A DNA stretch of 64,000 bases from Uranotaenia lowii (Eukaryota; Arthropoda; Insecta; Diptera; Culicidae). The notes under the pieces are model-generated. The model made no database searches and was not told the origin of the DNA. It worked only from the letters and a program-made list of their open reading frames with translations. The translations under genes and the position numbers were made by a program. Shown here piece by piece: positions 38,383-48,600 of the stretch (the stretch's first letter is position 1; each line of letters starts with the position of its first letter). Where the stretch lies: assembly GCF_029784155.1 (NCBI RefSeq), contig NC_073693.1, forward strand, positions 182,177,802 to 182,241,801. The letters are read 5' to 3'.

Positions 38383-40552
38383 GAAATGGCTGCGTCCTGA
38401 TAATGTCTGCTTCTTCCAAGAGCGTCAGATTTGTCAATTATTTCAAAATTCTCATTGTGGCTGCGTCCTATACAAGAAAGTTGCCATCCAAAATGTGTTT
38501 GGTCAACTTGGATCTGAACGGAATGTTCGATTTTGAGCTCACCGTTGCCAAAAGAATTGATACAAATCAATTCTGTAGCTCTCCTTTAATTGTATAAGAA
38601 ATGACTGCGTCCTGACAATGTATGCTTCTTCCAAGAGCGTCAGATTTGCCAATTATTTCAAAATTCCGATCGTGGCTGCGTCCTGTAGAAGAAAATTGTC
38701 ATCCAAAAGGTGTTTGGTCAACTTGGATCTGAACGGAATGTTCGATTTAGAGCTCACCGTTGCCAAAAGAATTGATACAAATCAATTCTGTAGCTCTCCT
38801 TTAATTGTATAAGAAATGGCTGCGTCCTGATAATGTCTGCTTCTTCCAAGAGCGTCAGATTTGTCAATTATTTCAAAATTCTCATTGTGGCTGCGTCCTG
38901 TACAAGAAAGTTGCCATCCAAAATGTGTTTGGTTAACTTGGATCTGAACGGAATGTTCGATTTAGAGCTCACCGTTGCCAAAAGAATTGATACAAATCAA
39001 TTCTGTAGCTCTCCTTTGATTGTATAAGAAATGGCTGCGTCCTGACAATGTGTGCTTCTTCCAAGAGCGTCAGATTTGTCAATTATTTCAAAATTCTCAT
39101 TGTGGCTGCGTCCTGTAGAAGAAAGTTGCCATCCAAAATGTGTTTGGTCAACTTGGATCTGAACGGAATGTTCGATTTAGAGCTCACCGTTGCCAAAAGA
39201 ATTGATACAAATCAATTCTGTAGCTCTCCTTTAATTGTATAAGAAATGGTTGCGTCCTGGAAATGTATGCTTCTTCCAAGAGCGTCAGATTTGTCAATTA
39301 TTTCAAAATTCCGATCGTGGCTGCGTCCTGTAAAAGAAAAGTGTCATCTAAAAGGTGTTTGGTCAACTTGGATCTGAACGGAATGTTCGATTTAGAGCTC
39401 ACCGTTGCCAAAAGAATTGATACAAATCAATTCTGTAGCTCTCCTTTAATTGTATAAGAAATGGCTGCGTCCTGACAATGTATGCTTCTTCCAAGAGCGT
39501 CAGATTTGTCAATTATTTCAAAATTCTCATTGTGGCTGCGTCCTGTACAAGAAAGTTGCCATCCAAAATGTGTTTGGTCAACTTGGATCTGAACGGAATG
39601 TTCGATTTAGAGCTCACCGTTGCCAAAAGAATTGATACAAATCAATTCTGTAGCTCTCCTTTAATTGTACAAGAAATGGCTGCGTCCTGACAATGTATGC
39701 TTCTTCCAAGAGCGTCAGATTTGCCAATTATTTCAAAATTCCGATCGTGGCTGCGTCCTGTAGAAGAAAATTGTCATCCAAAAGGTGTTTGGTCAACTTG
39801 GATCTGAACGGAATGTTCGATTTAGAGCTCACCGTTGCCAAAAGAATTGATACAAATCAATTCTGTAGCTCTCCTTTAATTGTATAAAAAATGGCTGCGT
39901 CCTGAAAATGTATGCTTCTTCCAAGAGCGTTAGATTTGTCAATTATTTCAAAATTCCGATCGTGGCTGCGTCCTGTAGAAGAAAATTGTCATCCAAAAGG
40001 TGTTTGGTCAACTTGGATCTGAACGGAATGTTCGATTTAGAGCTCACCGTTGCCAAAAGAATTGATACAAATCAATTCTGTAGCTCTCCTTTAATTGTAT
40101 AAGAAATGGTTGCGTCCTGACAATGTATGCTTCTTCCAAGAGCGTCAGATTTGCCAATTATTTCAAAATTCCGATCGTGGCTGCGTCCTGTAGAAGAAAA
40201 TTGTCATCCAAAAGGTGTTTGGTCAACTTGGATCTGAACGGAATGTTCGATTTAGAGCTCACCGTTGCCAAAAGAATTGATACAAATCAATTCTGTAGCT
40301 CTCCTTTAATTGTATAAGAAATGGCTGCGTCCTGATAATGTCTGCTTCTTCCAAGAGCGTCAGATTTGTCAATTATTTCAAAATTCTCATTGTGGCTGCG
40401 TCCTGTACAAGAAAGTTGCCATCCAAAATGTGTTTGGTCAACTTGGATCTGAACGGAATGTTCGATTTATAGCTCACCGTTGCCAAAAGAATTGATACAA
40501 ATCAATTCTGTAGCTCTCCTTTAATTGTATAAGAAATGGCTGCGTCCTGACA

Positions 40553-40750
40553 ATGTATGCTTCTTCCAAGAGCGTCAGATTTGGCAGTTTTTTTTTCAAA
40601 ATTCCGATCGTGGCTCCGTCCTGTAGAAGAAAATTGTCATCCAAAAGGTGTTTGGTCAACTTGGATCTGAACGGAATGTTCGATTTAGAGCTCACCGTTG
40701 CCAAAAGAATTGATACAAATCAATTCTGTAGCTCTCCTTTAATTGTATAA
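40553..40750. repeat. Satellite B monomer with an expanded T tract
   Basis: The usual GCCAATTATTTCAAAA is replaced by GGCAG followed by a run of nine T and CAAAA, a net gain of 3 bp. It is repeated at 50922-51119 in the second copy of the duplication. It looks like a local replacement plus slippage. Confidence 0.85.
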
Positions 40751-43700
40751 GAAATGGCTGCGTCCTGATAATGTCTGCTTCTTCCAAGAGCGTCAGATTT
40801 GTCAATTATTTCAAAATTCTCATTGTGGCTGCGTCCTGTACAAGAAAGTTGCCATCCAAAATGTGTTTGGTCAACTTGGATCTGAACGGAATGTTCGATT
40901 TAGAGCTCACCGTTGCCAAAAGAATTGATACAAATCAATTCTGTAGCTCTCCTTTAATTGTATAAGAAATGGCTGCGTCCTGACAATGTATGCTTCTTCC
41001 AAGAGCGTCAGATTTGTCAATTATTTCAAAATTCCGATCGTGGCTGCGTCCTGTCGAAGAAAATTGCCATCCAAAATGTGTTTGGTCAACTTAGATCTGA
41101 ACGGAATGTTCGATTTAGAGCTCACCGTTGCCAAAAGAATTGATACAAATCAATTCTGTAGCTCTCCTTTAATTGTATAAGAAATGGCTGCGTCCTGACA
41201 ATGTATGCTTCTTCCAAGAGCGTCAGATTTGCCAATTATTTCAAAATTCCGATCGTGGCTGCGTCCTGTAGAAGAAAATTGTCATCCAAAAGGTGTTTGG
41301 TTAACTTGGATCTGAACGGAATGTTCAATTTAGAGCTCACCGTTGCCAAAAGAATTGATACAAATCAATTCTGTAGCTCTCCTTTAATTGTATAAGAAAT
41401 GGCTGCGTCCTGATAATGTCTGCTTCTTCCAAGAGCGTCAGATTTGTCAATTATTTCAATATTCCGATCGTGGCTGCGTCCTGTACAAGAAAGTTGCCAT
41501 CCAAAATGTGTTTGGTCAACTTGGATCTGAACGGAATGTTCGATTTAGAGCTCACCTTTGCCAAAAGAATTGATACAAATCAATTCTGTAGCTCTCCTTT
41601 AATTGTATAAGAAATGGCTGCGTCCTGACAATGTATGCTTCTTCCAAGAGCGTCAGATTTGCCAATTATTTCAAAATCCCGATCGTGGCTACGTCCTGTA
41701 GAAGAAAATTGTCATCCAAAAGGTGTTTGGTCAACTTGGATCTGAACGGAATGTTCGATTTAGAGCTCACCGTTGCCAAAAGAATTGATACAAATCAATT
41801 CTGTAGCTCTCCTTTAATTGTATAAGAAATGGCTGCGTCCTGATAATGTCTGCTTCTTCCAAGAGCGTCAGATTTGTCAATTATTTCAAAATTCTCATTG
41901 TGGCTGCGTCCTATACAAGAAAGTTGCCATCCAAAATGTGTTTGGTCAACTTGGATCTGAACGGAATGTTCGATTTAGAGCTCACCGTTACCAAAAGAAT
42001 TGATACAAATCAATTCTGTAGCTCTCCTTTAAAATTGTATAAGAAATGGCTGCGTCCTGACAATGTATGCTTCTTCCAAGAGCGTCAGATTTGCCAATTA
42101 TTTCAAAATTCCGATCGTGGCTGCGTCCTGTAGAAGAAAACTGTCATCCAAAAGGTGTTTGGTCAACTTGGATCTGAACGGAATGTTCGATTTAGAGCTC
42201 ACCGTTGCCAAAAGAATTGATACAAATCAATTCTGTAGCTCTCCTTTAATTGTATAAGAAATGGCTGCGTCCTGATAATGTCTGCTTCTTCCAAGAGCGT
42301 CAGATTTTTCAATTATTTCAAAATTCTCATTGTGGCTGCGTCCTGTACAAGAAAGTTGCCATCCAAAATGTGTTTGGTTAACTTGGATCTGAACGGAATG
42401 TTCGATTTAGAGCTCACCGTTGCCAAAAGAATTGATACAAATCAATTCTGTAGCTCTCCTTTGATTGTATAAGAAATAGCTGCGTCCTGACAATGTCTGC
42501 TTCTTCCAAGAGCGTCAGATTTGTCAATTATTTCAAAATTCTCATTGTGGCTGCGTCCTGTACAAGAAAGTTGCCATCCAAAATGTGTTTGGTCAACTTG
42601 GATCTGAACGGAATGTTCGATTTAGAGCTCACCTTTGCCAAAAGAATTGATACAAATCAATTCTGTAGCTCTCCTTTAATTGTACAAGAAATGGCTGCGT
42701 CCTGACAATGTATGCTTCTTCCCAGAGCGTCAGATTTGTCAATTATTTCAAAATTCCGATCGTGGCTGCGTCCTGTCGAAGAAAATTGCCATCCAAAATG
42801 TGTTTAATCAACTTGGATCTGAACGGAATGTTCGATTTAGAGCTCACCGTTGCCAAAAGAATTGATACAAATCAATTCTGTAGATCTCCTTTAATTGTAT
42901 AAGAAATGGTTGCGTCCTGGAAATGTATGCTTCTTCCAAGAGCGTCAGATTTGTCAATTATTTCAAAATTCCGATCGTGGCTGCGTCCTGTAAAAGAAAA
43001 GTGTCATCTAAAAGGTGTTTGGTCAACTTGGATCTGAACGGAATGTTCGATTTAGAGCTCACCGTTGCCAAAAGAATTGATACAAATCAATTCTGTAGCT
43101 CTCCTTTAATTGTATAAGAAATGGCTGCGTCCTGACAATGTATGCTTCTTCCAAGAGCGTTAAATTTGTCAATTATTTCAAAATTCCGATCGTGGCTGCG
43201 TCCTGTAGAAGAAAATTGCCATCCAAAAGGTGTTTGGTCTACTTGGATCTGAACGGAATGTTCGATTTAGAGCTCACCGTTGCCAAAAGAATTGATACAA
43301 ATCAATTCTGTAGCTCTCCTTTAATTGTATAAGAAATGGCTGCGTCCTGACAATGTATGCTTCTTCCAAGAGCGTCAGATTTGCCAATTATTTCAAAATT
43401 CCGATTGTGGCTGCGTCCTGTAGAAGAAAATTGTCATCCAAAAGGTGTTTGGTCAACTTGGATCTGAACGGAATGTTCGATTTTGAGCTCACCGTTGCCA
43501 AAAGAATTGATACAAATCAATTCTGTAGCTCTCCTTTAATTGTATAAGAAATGGCTGCGTCCTGATAATGTCTGCTTCTTCCAAGAGCGTCAGATTTGTC
43601 AATTATTTCAAAATTCTCATTGTGGCTGCGTCCTGTACAAGAAAGTTGCCATCCAAAATGTGTTTGGTCAACTTGGATCTGAACGGAATGTTCGATTTAG

Positions 43701-44165
43701 AGCTCACCGTTGCCAAAAGAATTGATACAAATCAATTCTGTAGCTCTCCTTTAATTGTACAAGAAATGGCTGCGTCCTGACAATGTATGCTTCTTCCAAG
43801 AGCGTCAGATTTGCCAATTATTTCAAAATTCCGATCGTGGCTGCGTCCTGTAGAAGAAAATTGTCATCCAAAAGGTGTTTGGTCAACTTGGATCTGAACG
43901 GAATGTTCGATTTAGAGCTCACCGTTGCCAAAAGAATTGATACAAATCAATTCTGTAGCTCTCCTTTAATTGTATAAGAAATGGCTGCGTCCTGATAATG
44001 TCTGCTTCTTCCAAGAGCGTCAGATTTGTCAATTATTTCAAAATTCTCATTGTGGCTGCGTCCTGTACAAGAAAGTTGCCATCCAAAATGTGTTTGGTCA
44101 ACTTGGATCTGAACGGAATGTTCGATTTAGAGCTCACCGTTGCCAAAAGAATTGATACAAATCAA

Positions 44166-44190
44166 TTCTGTAGCTCTTGTGTAATAAATG
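44166..44190. repeat. Satellite B joint with an 8-bp deletion
   Basis: GTAGCTCT is fused to TGTGTAATAAATGG, losing the CCTTTAAT of the normal monomer. The breakpoint starts at the same GCTCT as the 47-bp deletion of the 168-bp monomers. It is repeated near 54535-54559. Confidence 0.85.
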
Positions 44191-44634
44191 GCTGCGTCCT
44201 GACAATGTATGCTTCTTCCAAGAGCGTCAGATTTGCCAATTATTTCAAAATTCCGATCGTGGCTGCGTCCTGTAGAAGAAAATTGTCATCCAAAAGGTGT
44301 TTGGTCAACTTGGATCTGAACGGAATGTTCGATTTAGAGCTCACCGTTGCCAAAAGAATTGATACAAATCAATTCTGTAGCTCTCCTTTAATTGTATAAA
44401 AAATGGCTGCGTCCTGACAATGTATGCTTCTTCCAAGAGCGTTAGATTTGTCAATTATTTCAAAATTCCGATCGTGGCTGCGTCCTGTAGAAGAAAATTG
44501 TCATCCAAAAGGTGTTTGGTCAACTTGGATCTGAACGGAATGTTCGATTTAGAGCTCACCGTTGCCAAAAGAATTGATACAAATCAATTCTGTAGCTCTC
44601 CTTTAATTGTATAAGAAATGGTTGCGTCCTGACA

Positions 44635-44643
44635 ATGTATGCT
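44635..44643. repeat. Target-site duplication, left, copy 1
   Basis: ATGTATGCT precedes the element and recurs at 45606-45614 immediately after it. The uninterrupted monomer has this 9-mer once, in GACAATGTATGCTTCTTCC. The flanking base differs on each side, so 9 bp is the maximal duplication. Confidence 0.88.
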
Positions 44644-44880
44644 GATTGTATCCCATTTACCCGAAAACCATTGCCCAGAATGAATTTTTCCCAGAATGAC
44701 AAATACCCGAAATCAAACCCCAGAATGAACCATTTCCCAGAAAAAAATTCCCCAGAATGCACCATTTACCAGAAATTTTTTTCCCAGAATGGACCATTTC
44801 CCAGAATTTTTTTTCCCCAGAATGGAACATTTACCAGAATGGCACAAATCCCAGATTTTTTCCCCTATTATTTTTTTTTC
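44644..44880 (+). repeat. Left inverted arm of the transposon, sub-repeated
   Basis: After the about 40-bp terminal tip, CCCAGAATG-type motifs recur roughly every 20-30 bp (for example near 44673, 44690, 44719, 44751, 44784 and 44817), mostly separated by CCATTT and T or A tracts. The arm ends in a T-rich stretch. Confidence 0.8.
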
Positions 44881-45060
44881 TAATGAATTCTTGTATATTT
44901 CATATGATTCGAAATTAATTTTTTCAAAATGATTTTTTAAATGAAACTACGAATTTGAAATTTTTCAACTAAATTTATTTTAGAACCAATATTGTGCTTT
45001 GTTTATGGTTTGGGTACTTTAATTGATTCAATGCTTACCATGGTCCTTTAAAAAACCGTT

Positions 45061-45325
45061 TTGGTATCCGACTCCTCACGCTGCGCGTTCGAACTTGAAA
45101 GACGTGTTGTCCTTCACGCTGTCGCGTGGCGGACGGAGCTAAGGGATCACCCCTAGCTTTCACGCAGACCTAGGAAGCCCCGGCAGACCTAGACCAATGT
45201 CGTAGGGCCGCCGCTTCCGACGGCGGGTCGGCGGCCTCCTCGGATTTGGGAGCTACGGCGGCTTTGTGCCGCCTCTGCCCCTTCATCCTCGTTGGTTGCG
45301 GCTTTGCCGCAAAAGAATAAAGTTA
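45061..45325. other. GC-rich hairpin-dense core of the transposon
   Basis: This segment is strikingly GC-rich inside an AT-rich element. Inverted repeats seen include CACGC/GCGTG (45115-45128), AGCTAAGGG/CCCCTAGCT with one mismatch (near 45138-45159), GGCCGCCG/CGGCGGCC (45206-45236), GGCGGC/GCCGCC (45257-45273) and GCGGC/GCCGC with a TTT loop (45298-45310). An AATAAA lies at 45316-45321, just after the last hairpin. The perfect palindrome GTTCGAAC is at 45087-45094. It may be a nested insertion or the 3' part of another element. I do not recognise the family and I see no target duplication around it. Confidence 0.6.
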
Positions 45326-45384
45326 TGAAACCCCATTTTTTTGTAACTATTCCTTTTTTTTAACTATTTCTTGTAAGGATAAAA

Positions 45385-45605
45385 GTTTTCAATTTTCTGG
45401 GAAATGGTTCTTCTGGTGAAAAAATTTCTGGTACATGATTCATTCCGGTGAAAAAATTTCTGGGAAATGGTACATTCTGGCGAAAATTTTTCTGGGGAAT
45501 GGTTCGTCTGGGGAAAAAAATTCTGGGGAATGGTTCTTTCTGGCGATTGGAATTCTGGGGATTTTTCATTCTGGGCAATGGTTTTCGGGTAAATGGAGTA
45601 CAACC
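45385..45605 (-). repeat. Right inverted arm of the transposon, sub-repeated
   Basis: On the plus strand this arm reads as repeated TTCTGGGGAATGGTTC and TTCTGGCGA motifs, the reverse complement of the left-arm units. Only the outermost 31-40 bp are near identical between the arms. The inner units are homologous in type but not in register, as expected if they expand and contract by slippage. Confidence 0.8.
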
Positions 45606-45614
45606 ATGTATGCT
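45606..45614. repeat. Target-site duplication, right, copy 1
   Basis: Second copy of ATGTATGCT; the monomer resumes with TCTTCCAAGAGCG. Removing the element and one 9-mer restores an ordinary 215-bp monomer. Confidence 0.88.
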
Positions 45615-48600
45615 TCTTCCAAGAGCGTCAGATTTGCCAATTATTTCAAAATTCCGATCGTGGCTGCGTCCTGTAGAAGAAAATTGTCATCCAAAAGGTG
45701 TTTGGTCAACTTGGATCTGAACGGAATGTTCGATTTAGAGCTCACCGTTGCCAAAAGAATTGATACAAATCAATTCTGTAGCTCTCCTTTAATTGTATAA
45801 GAAATGGCTGCGTCCTGATAATGTCTGCTTCTTCCAAGAGCGTCAGATTTGTCAATTATTTCAAAATTCTCATTGTGGCTGCGTCCTGTACAAGAAAGTT
45901 GCCATCCAAAATGTGTTTGGTCAACTTGGATCTGAACGGAATGTTCGATTTAGAGCTCACCGTTGCCATAAGAATTGATACAAATCAATTCTGTAGCTCT
46001 CCTTTAATTGTATAAGAAATGGCTGCGTCCTGACAATGTATGCTTCTTCCAAGAGCGTCAGATTTGCCAATTATTTCAAAATTCCGATCGTGGCTGCGTC
46101 CTGTAGAAGAAAATTGTCATCCAAAAGGTGTTTGGTCAACTTGGATCTGAACGGAATGTTCGATTTAGAGCTCACCGTTGCCAAAAGAATTGATACAAAT
46201 CAATTCTGTAGCTCTCCTTTAATTGTATAAGAAATGGCTGCGTCCTGATAATGTCTGCTTCTTCCAAGAGCGTCAGATTTGTCAATTATTTCAAAATTCT
46301 CATTGTGGCTGCGTCCTGTACAAGAAAGTTGCCATCCAAAATGTCTTTGGTCAACTTGGATCTGAACGGAATGTTCGATTTAGAGCTCACCGTTGCCAAA
46401 AGAATTGATACAAATCAATTCTGTAGCTCTCCTTTAATTGTATAAGAAATGGCTGCGTCCTGACAATGTATGCTTCTTCCAAGAGCGTCAGATTTGCCAA
46501 TTATTTCAAAATTCCGATCGTGGCTGCGTCCTGTCGAAGAAAATTGCCATCCAAAATGTGTTTGGTCAACTTAGATCTGAACGGAATGTTCGATTTAGAG
46601 CTCACCGTTGCCAAAAGAATTGATACAAATCAATTCTGTAGCTCTCCTTTAAATGTATAAGAAATGGCTGCGTCCTGACAATGTATGCTTCTTCCAAGAG
46701 CGTCAGATTTGTCAAATATTTCAAAATTCCGATCGTGGCTACGTCCTGTAGAAGAAAATTGTCATCCAAAATGTGTTTGGTCAACTTGGATCTGAACGAA
46801 ATGTTCGATTTAGAGCTCATCGTTGCCAAAAGAATTGGTACAAATCAATTCTGTAGCTCTTCCAAGAGCGTCAGATTTGTCAATTATTTCAAAATTCTCA
46901 TTGTGGCTGCGTCCTGTACAAGAAAGTTGCCATCCAAAATGTGTTTGGTCAACTTGGATCTGAACGGAATCTTTGATTTAGAGCTCACCGTTGCCGAAAG
47001 AATTGATACAAATCAATTCTGTAGCTCTCCTTTAATTGTATAAGAAATGGCTGCGTCCTGACAATGTATGCTTCTTCCAAGAGCGTCATATTTGCCAATT
47101 ATTTCAAAATTCCGATCGTGGCTGCGTCCTGTAGAAGAAAATTGCCATCCAAAAGGTGTTTGGTCTATTTGGATCTGAACGGAATGTTCGATTTAGAGCT
47201 CACCGTTGCCAAAAGAATTGATACAAATCAATTCTGTAGCTCTCCTTTAATTGTATAAGAAATGGCTGCGTCCTGACAATGTATGCTTCTTCCAAGAGCG
47301 TTAGATTTGTCAATTATTTCAAAATTCCGATCGTGGCTGCGTCCTGTAGAAGAAAATTGTCATCCAAAAGGTGTTTGGTCAACTTGGATCTGAACGGAAT
47401 GTTCGATTTAGAGCTCACCGTTGCCAAAAGAATTGATACAAATCAATTCTGTAGCTCTCCTTTAATTGTATAAAAAATGGCTGCGTCCTGACAATGTATG
47501 CTTCTTCCAAGAGCGTTAGATTTGTCAATTATTTCAAAATTCCGATCGTGGCTGCGTCCTGTAGAAGAAAATTGTCATCCAAAAGGTGTTTGGTCAACTT
47601 GGATCTGAACGGAATGTTCGATTTAGAGCTCACCGTTGCCAAAAGGATTGATACAAATCAATTCTGTAGCTCTCCTTTAATTGTATAAGAAATGGTTGCG
47701 TCCTGAAAATGTATGCTTCTTCCAAGAGCGTCAGATTTGTCAATTATTTCAAAATTCCGATCGTGGCTGCGTCCTGTAAAAGAAAATTGTCGTCCAAAAG
47801 GTGTTTGGTCAACTAGGATCTGAACGGAATGTTCGATTTAGAGCTCACCGTTGCCAAAAGAATTGATACAAATCAATTCTGTAGCTCTCCTTTAATTGTA
47901 TAAGAAATGGCTGCGTCCTGACAATGTATGCTTCTTCCAAGAGCGTTAGATTTGTCAATTATTTCAAAATTCCGATTGTGGCTGCGTCCTGTCGAAGAAA
48001 ATTGCCATCCAAAATGTGTTTGGTCAACTTGGATCTGAACGGAATGTTCGATTTAGAGCTCACCGTTGCCGAAAGAATTGATACAAATCAATTCTGTAGC
48101 TCTCCTTTAATTGTATAAGAAATGGCTGCGTCCTGATAATGTCTGCTTCTTCCAAGAGCGTCAGATTTGTCAATTATTTCAAAATTCTCATTGTGGCTGC
48201 GTCCTGTACAAGAAAGTTGCCGTCCAAAATGTGTTTGGTCAACTTGGATCTGAACGGAATGTTCGATTTAGAGCTCACCGTTGCCGAAAGAATTGATACA
48301 AATCAATTCTGTAGCTCTCCTTTAATTGTATAAGAAATGGCTGCGTCCTGACAATGTATGCTTCTTCCAAGAGCGTCAGATTTGCCAATTATTTCAAAAT
48401 TCCGATCGTGGCTGCGTCCTGTAGAAGAAAATTGCCATCCAAAAGGTGTTTGGTCAACTTGGATCTGAACGAAATGTTCGATTTAGAGCTCACCGTTGCC
48501 AAAAGAATTGATACAAATCAATTCTGTAGCTCTCCTTTAATTGTATAAGAAATGGCTGCGTCCTGACAATGTATGCTTCTTCCAAGAGCGTCAGATTTGC

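Larger units (their letters stand above)
44644..45605. mobile_element. Non-autonomous foldback-like DNA transposon, copy 1
   Basis: This 962-bp insertion interrupts a satellite B monomer. The outer ends are inverted repeats: the left end reads GATTGTATCCCATTTACCCG, and the right end read in reverse complement begins GGTTGTACTCCATTTACCCG. The two then agree for about 31 bp through AAAACCATTGCCCAGAATGA. Inside these tips each arm (about 230 bp) is a string of degenerate units of the type CCATTTCCCAGAA-T tract-CCCCAGAATGG. A perfect 9-bp direct repeat of the target flanks the insertion. Long inverted arms made of short tandem units with 9-bp target duplications are known for Drosophila Foldback elements and for Mutator-like foldback elements; assignment here is by analogy. 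No transposase is encoded, so mobility would need a protein supplied from elsewhere. The open frames in the arms are low-complexity by-products. Confidence 0.85.
36826..47194. repeat. 10,369-bp tandem duplication, copy 1
   Basis: Every landmark from about 36.83 kb onward recurs exactly 10,369 bp downstream, with no net indel. The length equals 42 monomers of 215 bp, one 168-bp monomer, one monomer-equivalent of 200 bp (a full monomer less the net of internal indels of -12, +3, +2 and -8), and 971 bp of inserted element plus target-site duplication. Left and right limits are uncertain by about 70 bp because they lie in sequence shared by all monomers. Copies differ at only about ten positions that I could find, among them 37365, 39214, 40411, 41170, 41557, 42723 and 45968. 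Confidence 0.93.

Noticed and set aside
40474..40704. Minus-strand open frames of 72-81 residues that look protein-like, reading in part LLEEAYIVRTQPFLIQLKES
   Set aside because: Most monomers have an in-frame stop in the middle (from CAATTATTT read in reverse). Only mutated or hybrid copies are open, the frame cannot continue into the next monomer, and I recognise no family.
45081..45100. Pol III B-box or tRNA-derived element around GTTCGAAC
   Set aside because: The palindrome resembles a B box, but the flanks (CGC before, TTG after) fit poorly, no A box lies at the right distance upstream, and no cloverleaf forms.
45298..45325. Helitron 3' end (hairpin near the terminus)
   Set aside because: The GCGGC-TTT-GCCGC hairpin is suggestive, but no CTRR end follows and the outer boundaries are those of a terminal-inverted-repeat element with a 9-bp duplication.
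44556..45800. Open frames in the transposon arms (about 69-121 residues, rich in PRMN/FPE or GNGSFW-type repeats)
   Set aside because: They translate the tandem sub-repeats of the inverted arms, lie on both strands and run into satellite sequence. No transposase-like motif is present.
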